Translations under genes and position numbers: made by a program
NCBI RefSeq assembly: GCF_002632615.1
Contig: NZ_NITZ01000005.1
Span: forward strand, 62,001-126,000
Reading direction: 5' to 3'
From: Xenorhabdus miraniensis
Lineage (GTDB): Bacteria > Pseudomonadota > Gammaproteobacteria > Enterobacterales > Enterobacteriaceae
Length of the DNA stretch: 64,000 nt
Shown: piece after piece, positions 32,091 to 41,328 of the stretch
Layout of the letters: each line of letters starts with the position of its first letter
Numbering within the stretch: the first letter of the stretch is position 1
The notes under the pieces: generated by a model
Told to the model about the DNA's origin: nothing
The model's input: the letters and a program-made list of their open reading frames with translations, nothing else
Database searches by the model: none

Positions 32091-35000
32091 ATGCCATCAT
32101 ATGCAAGAAAAATAATTCTTTTTTTTATTTTCTTCTATGCTCTGTTCATGCCTTCGGCAATCATTAACGCTGTAGCAGAAAATAACCCTCAAAATGATAA
32201 GTTGCATACTCAATTAGCAAAAAATGATGAAACCTCAGAACCTGATATGCCCCAAATTATTGGCAGTAAGATCCACAGTGTGAATCGTCTTTTATCTACG
32301 TCTCCTGCAGAACTCGTAGAACAGGCCAAATCTTACGCTCTGGGTAAATTTAACAGCACGGTTTCCTCTGAAGCCCAAAAATGGTTATCCCAATTCGGCA
32401 CAGCAAAAATTAACTTTGGTCTTGATAAAAAAGGCAAACTGGAAAATCACTCATTAGATCTGTTATTACCGCTTTACGATAATAAAACCAAATGGCTACT
32501 TTTTTCCCAATTAGGTTACCGTAACAAAGACAGCCGGAATACCATTAACTTTGGTTTTGGCGGACGTTATTTTTATCAGAACTGGATGTATGGGCTGAAT
32601 ACATTTTATGACTATGATATCACCGGTAAAAACAGGCGCATAGGCTTGGGAAGTGAAATATGGGGAGATTATATTAAACTCTCAGCCAATGCTTATCACC
32701 GCTTAAGTAACTGGCAAAAATCACGTAATTTCGATTATTACTACGAGCGCCCTGCTAATGGCTATGATATTAATAGCGAGTTTTACCTGCCTTTCTACCC
32801 TAATCTGGGTGCCAAATTAAGTTATGAAAAATATTTTGGTGATAGTGTCACTTTATTTAATCGTGATACCAAACAGAAAAATCCGAGTCTGGTCAAACTG
32901 GGCGTGACTTATACGCCGATCCCTTTGATAACTATGGGGGTGGATTATAAACAAGGGGAAAGAGGCTTTACTGAAACTCAATTTCTGGCGAATTTAAATT
33001 ACCGATTTGGCGTGCCGTTAAGTGCGCAATTATCAGGTGATAATGTGGCTTCTATTCGCACCTTGGCGGGTAGCCGTCATGATTTGGTGGAAAGAAATAA
33101 TCACATTGTGCTGGATCACAGGAAAATTCCGGTGGCTGAGATTTCTGAGCAGAATCCTCCGATTGAGATTGAGGGTTATAGCGGTGAAAATATTGATATT
33201 TTCCATCCATTTTCTGGTTCATCCGTCAAACAGTTTCATTGGAGCATCATTAGAGATAAAACAGAAATTAAAGAAATTTTTGAAAAAGAGGGCGGTAAAA
33301 TTTCTTATGAAGAGGGGAGAGTTAAGGCTACACTTCCTAACTTATTATCGGGTAAAAACGAAAATAAAATTAATACCTATACAGGTTATTTTTTTGCAGA
33401 ATTAAGCAATGGTAAAAAAACAGCGATTCAGCCTCTGATACTTACTGTTAAGCCTTTTCTTATCCAAGAAAATGACGACGTTCCTAATTTCAAACCACAC
33501 GACGGATCATTGCCTGCATCAGGTACAGAGGGGTATAAATTTGATCCGGTGATTATCTTTAAGAAATTTAATAACCCTGAGTTAATTAAAAATACTACCT
33601 TTAATAAAATTCAATGGGTAACAGAACCTCCTGCTGACGATAAGAATAAGTTAAAGTTTGAGCCCGGTGATAAATTTGAACAGATAACAACTGATGAAAG
33701 TGGGCATTTTCCAGAAAAAGCCCGTGTCACTTTAACCAGTGGTGAATATGTTGGGGACGTGAAAGTTTACTTAATAATGGATGATCAACCTAAGCAATTG
33801 GTGAATAATAATATTAGGTACTCGGTTAAGTTTAAGGAAGATAAATCAAAATATCATATTAAAGAAAAGAAATTAGTTGTTGACCTATCTGGGCCAATCT
33901 TTGCGAATGGGGTTGATAACTATACTTATACTGCAATTGTTATTGATGAGAATGGAGCAGAGGTCAAAGAGCAGGAAGAAATAGATAAGGTGAAATGGAG
34001 TGCAAAAGATAAGAGCGGCAGTGATATTACTGAAAAAATTCAAATTGATGGATCATCTAAGACGACTTCTGGTGGAAGACTAATAGCGAAGGTGAGCAGT
34101 AATGAACCCTTCACTAATGTGGTTATTTCTTTATCAATTGAAGGGCATGATGCAGTATCGGCTGACAAGAAAGTTTCTTTCGTACCACCTGATATCAAGG
34201 TAACTTCATCACCTAAGAGTCCTATATTTGTAAATGAAACGTATACCTTAACGGCAGAAATTAAAGATGGGAGTATAGGGAAACCAGCTATCAAGTGGAC
34301 AATTGTGCAAGGTGACCAGCAAGCAATACTCACTCCGGACTCTTTGGATAGTAGCAAGGCAACGTTGACCAGTAGTGTCGCGCAAATAGTTAAAGTGAAA
34401 GCATCCATTGATAATGGTGCCACAAAGTCTGCCCCTGTTGAGATGGCGTTTAAATCGCCACCAGTGGATTTTGACATTGAAAATGTGGTGGTTGGTATTA
34501 TCGACAGCAGAGGCAACTTCAATCCCGGCATTCCCTCTAAGGCATTAGTTGGGGATGGAACGAGTGCCTACGCTTATCGGGCAACCATTAAAAATAAAAA
34601 AACAGGAAAAGCAGTTTCTAATTATCCCTTCGATGAAAAGGACATCCAGTGGACACGTGACCATTCCCAGCTTACAACCGATCAGCTTACTGGTCCTACA
34701 ATCAAGTCATATACAACGACACCTGATGGGTATTTATATGCAACACTAACAAGTCAGGTCGGCGTTGATGGTGTTAAAGTCACATTGAAAATACCTGAAT
34801 CAAATAGTCCCGAGACAAAGCGTTTTATTAGTAAAGATGCCGATACAGTAAGTTTCAAACCTATTATTCAACCTGCGGTATTTTATCTTTATAATACCTA
34901 TAGCGGTGAATCCAAAGTCTTTGATAATAAAAACGGTAAACTTCATCCAAATACTATTTTTGCTACTTTACGAGGGGAATTAAGAGACCTCAAATACCCT

Positions 35001-35576
35001 GAGCAGGGCTTCAATAAAAAAGATAAAATCACTTATGGTTATGCTTTCGATCCTGATTCGTTTTATGGAGCGGCGATGCTATCATTTGGCTCTTATCGCC
35101 CTGGCGATCCCCCTAACACTGGCACTGGCCCCATACAATTTCAGGCACCAGGCTCTGCAACAATAACCGCTACAATAAATAAGCCAAGTGGAGAAATTCA
35201 ATTGTATGAATACAAAATGGTTGCCACAAAAATATTAAACCCTGTTCATGGAGGATATGTAAATGTATCTGATAATAATACTTGTCCAGTTCCACCAGGA
35301 AATTCTTCCAATATGATAGTCGATATTTTTTCAGATAAAGAGGCTGCTGATCCTAGCGATATTTATAGCCTGCATAATGAATTTGGTAATTTATATAACT
35401 GGGGTGTGTTTAATGATGAACCTACAATGGATAAAAACAAAGTCACTTTTATAGTGAAAAACACCTCATCTGTCAAGGGGCATTTCAGGGTTTATGACTC
35501 TAAAAATAATACCTTTGATGATTACTCAGATGGGGTTCTTTTATGTTACTCGGCAATTTTAAAAACCAATAAATAA
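32091..35576 (+). CDS. Invasin/intimin-type inverse autotransporter adhesin
   Basis: The protein is 1161 aa from the ATG at 32091, which has TGAGG nine bases upstream; the frame is open further back but only into IS sequence. A signal peptide (about 1-30, ARKIILFFIFFYALFMPS) precedes the inverse-autotransporter barrel (about 85-345), with SEAQKWLSQFGTAKINFG, NTINFGFGGRYF, GLNTFYDYD, GLGSEIWGDYIKLSANAY, RPANGYDI and GVDYKQG, ending at the usual VLDHRK. Ig-like extracellular domains follow (about 345-1040). The tail (1040-1161) has two cysteines (1065 and 1152) framing an NLYNWGVF segment, like the disulphide-closed lectin-type tip of invasins. Outer-membrane adhesin; ligand unknown. AT-rich compared with core genes. 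Confidence 0.9.
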   Translation: MPSYARKIILFFIFFYALFMPSAIINAVAENNPQNDKLHTQLAKNDETSEPDMPQIIGSKIHSVNRLLSTSPAELVEQAKSYALGKFNSTVSSEAQKWLSQFGTAKINFGLDKKGKLENHSLDLLLPLYDNKTKWLLFSQLGYRNKDSRNTINFGFGGRYFYQNWMYGLNTFYDYDITGKNRRIGLGSEIWGDYIKLSANAYHRLSNWQKSRNFDYYYERPANGYDINSEFYLPFYPNLGAKLSYEKYFGDSVTLFNRDTKQKNPSLVKLGVTYTPIPLITMGVDYKQGERGFTETQFLANLNYRFGVPLSAQLSGDNVASIRTLAGSRHDLVERNNHIVLDHRKIPVAEISEQNPPIEIEGYSGENIDIFHPFSGSSVKQFHWSIIRDKTEIKEIFEKEGGKISYEEGRVKATLPNLLSGKNENKINTYTGYFFAELSNGKKTAIQPLILTVKPFLIQENDDVPNFKPHDGSLPASGTEGYKFDPVIIFKKFNNPELIKNTTFNKIQWVTEPPADDKNKLKFEPGDKFEQITTDESGHFPEKARVTLTSGEYVGDVKVYLIMDDQPKQLVNNNIRYSVKFKEDKSKYHIKEKKLVVDLSGPIFANGVDNYTYTAIVIDENGAEVKEQEEIDKVKWSAKDKSGSDITEKIQIDGSSKTTSGGRLIAKVSSNEPFTNVVISLSIEGHDAVSADKKVSFVPPDIKVTSSPKSPIFVNETYTLTAEIKDGSIGKPAIKWTIVQGDQQAILTPDSLDSSKATLTSSVAQIVKVKASIDNGATKSAPVEMAFKSPPVDFDIENVVVGIIDSRGNFNPGIPSKALVGDGTSAYAYRATIKNKKTGKAVSNYPFDEKDIQWTRDHSQLTTDQLTGPTIKSYTTTPDGYLYATLTSQVGVDGVKVTLKIPESNSPETKRFISKDADTVSFKPIIQPAVFYLYNTYSGESKVFDNKNGKLHPNTIFATLRGELRDLKYPEQGFNKKDKITYGYAFDPDSFYGAAMLSFGSYRPGDPPNTGTGPIQFQAPGSATITATINKPSGEIQLYEYKMVATKILNPVHGGYVNVSDNNTCPVPPGNSSNMIVDIFSDKEAADPSDIYSLHNEFGNLYNWGVFNDEPTMDKNKVTFIVKNTSSVKGHFRVYDSKNNTFDDYSDGVLLCYSAILKTNK

Positions 35577-35598
35577 TTCACTGTAAAAAAACTCTTCA

Positions 35599-35646
35599 CC
35601 AATGAAAAAAAGTTATCAGTTGATAACTTTTTTTCATTGGTTTTTT
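35599..35646 (+). terminator. Strong intrinsic terminator after the adhesin gene
   Basis: A perfect 20-bp stem (35599-35618 with 35621-35640) is followed directly by tttttt. It lies 22 bases after the stop codon, so the adhesin gene is probably transcribed alone. Confidence 0.93.
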
Positions 35647-35825
35647 AGTTACTTTTCATTCACTCTAAAAAAGCCAAATCATTCACAAGTTAACATTGGG
35701 CTTTAAATTAACATATTATCATTATATGTAATGATAATTAATGTTAGACAATAAATGAAAATTATAGGAAATAATTAAATTCATTATTATTCATAAATAA
35801 CATCAATTGTAAATGAGGTAATAAA

Positions 35826-37775
35826 ATGGCAAACCCAAAGAATAAAATGACAATTACCAATATAAATGATTTAATTATAGGCCAGACTGTTAATCTTACT
35901 GTAACACTAACTTCCGACCAAAAAATTACTCCAAACAGTAAAGTCACTATAAAAAGAGGCTATAGTAGTAATATAATATTTAAATCGAATTCAGCTGATC
36001 TTACTAACAAATCTGGAGACCATGAAGCTACTGCGACGTTAAGCTTTACAATAAAGCCGGATACAACAGATGATTCAAAAATTACATTTGAATTAGATAC
36101 AACTGCTCAAGCTGGTGGACAACCATTTCTTGCCAATCCACAACCATTTACTGGTAACGCCAAAAAAGCGCCCTCGAAAAAAACAATGGGAATTTCGATT
36201 AGCTCTAAAGCTGATTTAGTCATAGGCCAGCATGTTGATTTTATTGTAACATTAAAATCAGACACACCTATTTTACCAGCAAAAAAGGTAACTGTAACAG
36301 GATACAGCCCTAATATACAATTCGATACGGACTTAGTAACTCTTACTTCTGAAAATGGAGCACTGACAGCCACTGCGCAGTTAGGATTTACAGTGCTTCA
36401 GAAAGTAGGTGGTAATCCTGTACTTGATGGTTCTGAGATTACATTTGAATTAGAAACTGATGCTACGACTACTGACGGTGGTAACTTTAAGTTTCCCGGC
36501 TTTCAGGGCACAGCTAATGAAATTGATATGAAATCATTAGCACTTTTTGTTGAAAACTCTTTCTTAAAAACAGTAATTTCAGGTGATAAAAAACCCTCGG
36601 AAGAAAATAACTCCACAGCAATATCTACAACTTTGAAAAGTAAATCAGGGAAATCACTGGCTCATACTCCTGTATTTATCACATCAACTGCTTTGCATAA
36701 AATGAAAGATTTTAATTTCAAAAAATCTGATAAAATAACTGATATTACTCTTGAGAAGCAAGGACACAATGAAGGCCTAATGATAGCTTCAGATGAAAGT
36801 GGACTAGTTAAGTTTTATCTTTATCCTAAACTATCAGAAATAGTCATACTTACACTCAGAACTGTTATTCTTGATGATGTAGCGGATATTCCTGCTAAGC
36901 AAGTAGTTTATGCTGTCAATTATAAGAACCCAGGCTATATGGATTCTATAGGTCAGGCAATGATCGATGGATTTACTATAGGTAATTTATCTGCAGATCA
37001 GGGAATGAGAGAGTTTTACACAATAGTAAGTAGTTATGATAATGCAACCGTTGATGATATGATATTATTTTTTGTTAATGGTAAGTATATAAACCATTCT
37101 GTACGTCTTCATAATTTAAGTGAACAGCTAGATAAACCGAGTATAAGTCTTCCTTATTCTATATTTGAGAAAAATACACCTTCTCAATTTTCTTATTCTG
37201 TAATTAAAGCCAATGGACACGCATTATATTCTGAACCATTAACATTAAATTATATAGGTGGTGTTTCTTATGAACCTAACCCAGATTTTAAAAGAAAATA
37301 TAATCCCTGTATAGTTCATACCAGTCTTGGTGTTGGCCCAGATAACATATTACAACCTGGAGGTGGTAATTATATTAATTATGACGCTATAATGCAATAC
37401 CCTGGATATAAACACAATGGATTATTTATTGAGATTACACGTTCTAAGACTAATAATTCACTCGCAGAAACAAATCCAGTACCATTAAATATAACAGATA
37501 TTACTCTGAATATGTATATAAATTCAGACAGCAACGGTTTCCAAAAAACTTATACTCAACAAATCAACTTAACTTATATTGGTGGTTCTGGTGGCAATCC
37601 AGATTCTCTTTTCTTCCAGATTCCTTATAAGGAAATAGTTGGTATACAAGGTAATGATTATATATATTTTGACTATCAGTTCTATATCGATGAAAATTTA
37701 GAATATGGTGAAAAATGGTATTCAGACATTGACACAACTCCAGATCCTGGTAACAAAGATACAGATAATCATTAA
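35826..37775 (+). CDS. Leaderless Ig-like repeat protein, paralogue of the next gene
   Basis: I do not recognise a named family for this 649-aa protein. It has no signal peptide or membrane segment. Two tandem modules of about 115 residues open it, each starting with the motif DLIIGQ or DLVIGQ (residues 15 and 130) and ending in an alternating beta pattern (ATATLSFTI / ATAQLGFTV). An Ig-like domain of the bacterial type 1 pattern follows (about 238-365; KSGKSLAHTPVFI, SDESGLVKFYLYP). The C-terminal part (about 380-640) has VDDMILFFVNGKYIN, LPYSIFEKNTPSQFSYSVI, NYINYDA and QIPYKE. The ribosome site (GAGGTAATAAA) is good. Its position next to an adhesin suggests a surface or secreted role, but how it would leave the cell is not visible. 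Confidence 0.75.
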   Translation: MANPKNKMTITNINDLIIGQTVNLTVTLTSDQKITPNSKVTIKRGYSSNIIFKSNSADLTNKSGDHEATATLSFTIKPDTTDDSKITFELDTTAQAGGQPFLANPQPFTGNAKKAPSKKTMGISISSKADLVIGQHVDFIVTLKSDTPILPAKKVTVTGYSPNIQFDTDLVTLTSENGALTATAQLGFTVLQKVGGNPVLDGSEITFELETDATTTDGGNFKFPGFQGTANEIDMKSLALFVENSFLKTVISGDKKPSEENNSTAISTTLKSKSGKSLAHTPVFITSTALHKMKDFNFKKSDKITDITLEKQGHNEGLMIASDESGLVKFYLYPKLSEIVILTLRTVILDDVADIPAKQVVYAVNYKNPGYMDSIGQAMIDGFTIGNLSADQGMREFYTIVSSYDNATVDDMILFFVNGKYINHSVRLHNLSEQLDKPSISLPYSIFEKNTPSQFSYSVIKANGHALYSEPLTLNYIGGVSYEPNPDFKRKYNPCIVHTSLGVGPDNILQPGGGNYINYDAIMQYPGYKHNGLFIEITRSKTNNSLAETNPVPLNITDITLNMYINSDSNGFQKTYTQQINLTYIGGSGGNPDSLFFQIPYKEIVGIQGNDYIYFDYQFYIDENLEYGEKWYSDIDTTPDPGNKDTDNH

Positions 37776-37854
37776 AAAATAAATATTAGATCTGATTATA
37801 GCTGTGTCCTTAAATATCGATTCATAATAGTGAACCACTAAAATTCAGTGGAGA

Positions 37855-37885
37855 ACTAAACTCCTCGCTCTGCGAGGAGTTTAGT
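37855..37885. repeat. 14-bp perfect hairpin between the two paralogues
   Basis: actaaactcctcgc (37855-37868) pairs exactly with 37872-37885 over the loop tct. There is no T-run on the plus side. The apex CGC-TCT-GCG resembles those of hairpins after zwf and beside minE. Confidence 0.85.
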
Positions 37886-37951
37886 AGTGACCTACCATTT
37901 TTGGAAGTTATTTAAATCTCATGTTTATAATATAAAAACGGAAATAAAAAT

Positions 37952-39454
37952 ATGACTAGTAAAATTGATTTTTCATTACCTGATAATAAAGATTTAATAA
38001 TTGGTCAAAGTTTTTTATTTACAGTGATACTATCATCAGATAACAATATAGATGAAGGTTCTACAATCTCATTTTATAATAACACGAATATTACTGTACC
38101 ATCTGATGACATCCCCTTAGTTATAGAAAATAGTAAAAAAAAGGCAACAGCAACAGTTACTCTTACCGTACTTACATCTGTAGCAGAAAATGAAGAAATT
38201 TCTTTTAGTGTAAAAACATCTTCAAGTGGTTTTCCATATAAGACTCTGAAATCTACAGCAAGGACAATTGATTCAGATTCAGTGAAATTACATGTTGACA
38301 GCCCATATTTAGTTATTCCAACATCATTTGATGACTCTAAAATTGGATCCCTATCAACTAAAATTCATACAACTTTAAGAGATAAAAATGGAAAAACACT
38401 ATCAGGAGTACCTGTATTCATAAAAGCTAATATCATTAATGAGTTAAAAAACATAAATATTTATCAGAATGATAAAACCACAAAAATATATGTTCAAAAA
38501 TTTTATGATTATCAGGGTATTTTCGTAAACTCAGATGAAAAAGGGAAATTGGAGTTTTATATTTCCCCGAAAAAATCAATATCACCCATTATTCAATTAT
38601 CGTCTGCCATACCAAACTCAACTAACTTTAGGTTTGCTAATAATCCTATATTTATATTTGTTGATAATGTTAAAGATTATCGGCAACCCTTGCAGATAAT
38701 AACTGCCATTGACAGTAATTTAACATCAAAAGGGGAAAGTAAATTTTGGGTCGATATGTCACCATGCGATGATTATGAACTTGGTGATTTTTTGTTGTTT
38801 TTTGTTAATAATGAATATAAACACTACATCAGAATACTTATTAATAAGGAACCTGAATCCTGTTTAATGGAATTACCTTATTTTATTTTTGAAAAAGATA
38901 CCCCATCGGAACTGTTTTATTATTTAATTAAGCCAAGTGACAATATAATAGCTAAATCTCTTCCTGCCAATGTCACTTATACAGGAAGAGTAAATAGACC
39001 ATGGACAGATATTGATAGAATATATGAACCGTGTCAGGTTTATGACAGCTTCGATAATCCTATAAAACAAGGTGATTATGTCAATAACAAGAGTATATCT
39101 CATGCTAATAACCCAAACGATCCTGGTTTATTTGTCAGGATAACAGGAACTAATGACCAGAAAGATATTCATAAAGTAAAATTGGGATCAAAAATTATTT
39201 TAACGCTATATATTAATGCGAGACAACAAACAATAACAAAAGTTTTTAACGGTAGCATGCCTTATCAACCAGATACTGGAGGAGGAAAAACAGCAACATT
39301 GAAATTTAATATTCCATCTAATTTATTAGATAATGACTGGGCATTTTTCGAGCATGATGGTGAGATCTTCTTTGATTATCAAGTGGGCCATGATGATGAT
39401 AGCGATGTGACATATGGCGGGATTTGGTCAGGTAAAATCGATACAGTTAATTAA
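37952..39454 (+). CDS. Leaderless Ig-like repeat protein, second paralogue
   Basis: This 500-aa protein is a shorter relative of the 649-aa neighbour. It has one N-terminal module instead of two (DLIIGQ at residue 14, ending KATATVTLTVL), then the same Ig-like domain (about 110-245; DKNGKTLSGVPVFIKA, SDEKGKLEFYISP), then the same C-terminal region (about 250-500; YELGDFLLFFVNNEYKHYIR, LPYFIFEKDTPSELFYYLI, RIYEPCQVYD, LFVRITG, FEHDGEIFFDYQV). Divergence is high, so the duplication is not recent. No signal peptide. It is very AT-rich. The ribosome site is weak (GGAAATAAAAAT). Function unknown. Confidence 0.75.
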   Translation: MTSKIDFSLPDNKDLIIGQSFLFTVILSSDNNIDEGSTISFYNNTNITVPSDDIPLVIENSKKKATATVTLTVLTSVAENEEISFSVKTSSSGFPYKTLKSTARTIDSDSVKLHVDSPYLVIPTSFDDSKIGSLSTKIHTTLRDKNGKTLSGVPVFIKANIINELKNINIYQNDKTTKIYVQKFYDYQGIFVNSDEKGKLEFYISPKKSISPIIQLSSAIPNSTNFRFANNPIFIFVDNVKDYRQPLQIITAIDSNLTSKGESKFWVDMSPCDDYELGDFLLFFVNNEYKHYIRILINKEPESCLMELPYFIFEKDTPSELFYYLIKPSDNIIAKSLPANVTYTGRVNRPWTDIDRIYEPCQVYDSFDNPIKQGDYVNNKSISHANNPNDPGLFVRITGTNDQKDIHKVKLGSKIILTLYINARQQTITKVFNGSMPYQPDTGGGKTATLKFNIPSNLLDNDWAFFEHDGEIFFDYQVGHDDDSDVTYGGIWSGKIDTVN

Positions 39455-39500
39455 AATGATTTTTATTAACAGGGCGGCAAATTATCCCGTTTTAAGGATC

Positions 39501-39535
39501 CAGGTTTCATGCAGCTTATAGCCACATGAAACCTG
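39501..39535 (+). repeat. Hairpin downstream of the second paralogue
   Basis: caggtttcatg (39501-39511) pairs exactly with 39525-39535 over a 13-base loop, between the 500-aa gene and the next ORF. No T-run follows. Confidence 0.75.
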
Positions 39536-39571
39536 ATCTAAATACCCCGTGGGTTAATAATAAGGTGGTTT

Positions 39572-39964
39572 ATGAGTAAGAAAAATCTCTCTTCACCACC
39601 TGAATTTCCTCAAGCAAATTCAGGTGAAATTATTAATATTCCTGATATTATTGCCATGCATACTAACTATGTAATGATGAAAGTCAATAAATATGAAGGC
39701 GTGGCAATATTAGATACAATAAAAGAAGAAATTTATTTAAAAAATAACACCAAAGACAAAGTGAAAAGTATTCCTTATCATGTTGCACCCGATCAAATAG
39801 GCAATGATTTCCATGTGGTATTATTTGATATAGATAAAATAAACATCTCCGGCTTATGTGAAGCACAACATACAGTAAAAAGTTCAGTCCGCAATAACCT
39901 TTACTCAAAAACAGCAAACATCACAATTTTAGAAGGTTCTCATATACAGGATCTTAAGCAGTAA
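39572..39964 (+). CDS. Truncated island protein (C-terminus replaced by IS end)
   Basis: The first 123 codons are native and the last seven (HIQDLKQ) are read from the IS terminal repeat that begins at 39941, so this is the 5' stub of a longer gene. The segment from about residue 60 (SIPYHVAPDQIGNDFHVVLF, LYSKTANITILEG) looks like a diverged copy of the C-terminal module in the 649-aa protein (LPYSIFEKNTPSQFSYSVI, LYSEPLTLNYIGG). No signal peptide. AAGGTGG precedes the ATG. The native frame at the insertion point is in register with the native frame resuming at 41328, so both parts may have been one gene. Confidence 0.7.
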   Translation: MSKKNLSSPPEFPQANSGEIINIPDIIAMHTNYVMMKVNKYEGVAILDTIKEEIYLKNNTKDKVKSIPYHVAPDQIGNDFHVVLFDIDKINISGLCEAQHTVKSSVRNNLYSKTANITILEGSHIQDLKQ

Positions 39965-41328
39965 CCATCTATTTTAGATAGAAAAAATGCTTCATTTATG
40001 ATCTGATAATCGTCGCCAAACAAACCATCAAAACCACGGATGAAGCCTGTGACGATTATCGCTATAAAACACCAGTTAATGCAATTCTTCAATGAAGTTT
40101 CTTTGAAAAAGACCGCCTTCCGGTGCGGATTTATGCAACGCATCAGAAATATCGAACCCCATGTGTTGATCCTCAGCCTTATCGCGGCGCTCAGTACGGG
40201 TCAAGTGACGTCTATTGCTCAGTTACACCAAAAATTTAATGGCATGTGCCCCGATGAAAGGCAACAAGTCAGTTACCGTCCCTTTTATAATCAACTCCGT
40301 AAAGCCGCCTTTGTCGAATTTGTCAAAATATTGGTGAAATTTGCTCTGGCACAATGGGGAGAAAATCAGGTCTCATCCCCCCAAAAACTCATGAAGTTTA
40401 AACAGGTTATTTTACAGGATGGGAGTTCGTTCAAAGTCCATTCTGCCCTGGCTGACATTTTTCCTTATCGATTCAAAAAAACCGCTGCCGCGGTGGAATG
40501 TCACATGACGATGTCACTGCTGACCCAGTCTCCGCTAAAGATGACCGTAACCGCCGATACAGCCTCTGAGCGGGCTTACCTGCCTGCACCAGAAACGTTG
40601 CGTGACCAATTATTCCTGGCGGATGCCGGCTATGTTGATTTTGATTATTTTGAGCAAATGTCACGCTCAGGCGGTTCATTTATTGTGCTGGGTGGCAAGT
40701 CTCTCAATCCTCAGATAGTCATGGCACGCAATGGTCAGGGGAAATTATTACCTAAACTGCCAGAGAAACCTTTGAAATCCATCACCCGCAGGACTAATCG
40801 TTCCGAAGTACTGGATTTGATTTGTCGGCGAAATGGTTATGAATTTCGCCTTATTCGCCGCTGGATTGCCGAAGAAAAACGTTTTTGTCTCTGGCTGACG
40901 AACTTACCCGTGGAAGAATTTACGGCCAATGACATCATGGATATTTATCGTTGTCGCTGGCAAATCGAATTGCTGTTCAAGGCGTTAAAATCACACACAA
41001 ACTGGCACGGTTTTGCCACGAGGAAAGAAACGTTAACCACGGGGCTTATCTGGCTGAGTTTGCTGGCTCTATTGCTCCGGCGCTCGCTGGCAAGACGATT
41101 ATTCCCCGCTGTTTCGCTGCGCAAAGCGGCTCAAAATACGGAGATTTGGCTCTGGCCAATAATAGATAATCTTCTCCAAAGAGCTTGGTCGGAAACCTGT
41201 TTTTGGCTGGAAAAAGCCTAAGCGTATTTATGCCAGAACGCGTTCAAAACATCGCAAAGAAAAGCATATAAAAACAAAACATTGGATGCCTGTTTTGAAA
41301 GGCTTAATTCTTAAGATCCTGTATATGA
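39940..41328 (+). mobile_element. Complete IS4-family insertion sequence, about 1.39 kb
   Basis: The outer ends are an exact 19-bp inverted repeat: 39940-39958 (core catatacaggatcttaag) and 41310-41328. The CAT...CTTAAG shape resembles termini of the IS231 branch of the IS4 family. One intact transposase ORF lies inside. I find no target-site duplication (flanks tagaaggttc and tctttagtta), so an adjacent deletion or rearrangement probably followed insertion. The element interrupts a reading frame. Confidence 0.82.
40040..41221 (+). CDS. IS4-family transposase
   Basis: The 393-aa protein has an intact DDE core: first Asp in VILQDGSSFKVH, second in FLADAGYVDFDYF, and the IS4 signature Y-x2-R-x3-E-x6-K in DIYRCRWQIELLFKALKSH. 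The N-terminal part (FRCGFMQRIRNIEPHVLILS) and the C-terminal SLLALLLRRSLARRLFP match the same group. No frameshift or stop is present, so it may be active. GC content is higher than that of the surrounding island genes, consistent with a separate origin. An in-frame start at 40040 is taken; no strong ribosome site is seen. Confidence 0.93.
   Translation: MKPVTIIAIKHQLMQFFNEVSLKKTAFRCGFMQRIRNIEPHVLILSLIAALSTGQVTSIAQLHQKFNGMCPDERQQVSYRPFYNQLRKAAFVEFVKILVKFALAQWGENQVSSPQKLMKFKQVILQDGSSFKVHSALADIFPYRFKKTAAAVECHMTMSLLTQSPLKMTVTADTASERAYLPAPETLRDQLFLADAGYVDFDYFEQMSRSGGSFIVLGGKSLNPQIVMARNGQGKLLPKLPEKPLKSITRRTNRSEVLDLICRRNGYEFRLIRRWIAEEKRFCLWLTNLPVEEFTANDIMDIYRCRWQIELLFKALKSHTNWHGFATRKETLTTGLIWLSLLALLLRRSLARRLFPAVSLRKAAQNTEIWLWPIIDNLLQRAWSETCFWLEKA

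Noticed and set aside
32961..33405. Plus-strand ORF (127 codons) overlapping the adhesin in another frame
   Set aside because: It lies inside the adhesin coding region with no ribosome site and a low-complexity Leu/Phe/Lys product.
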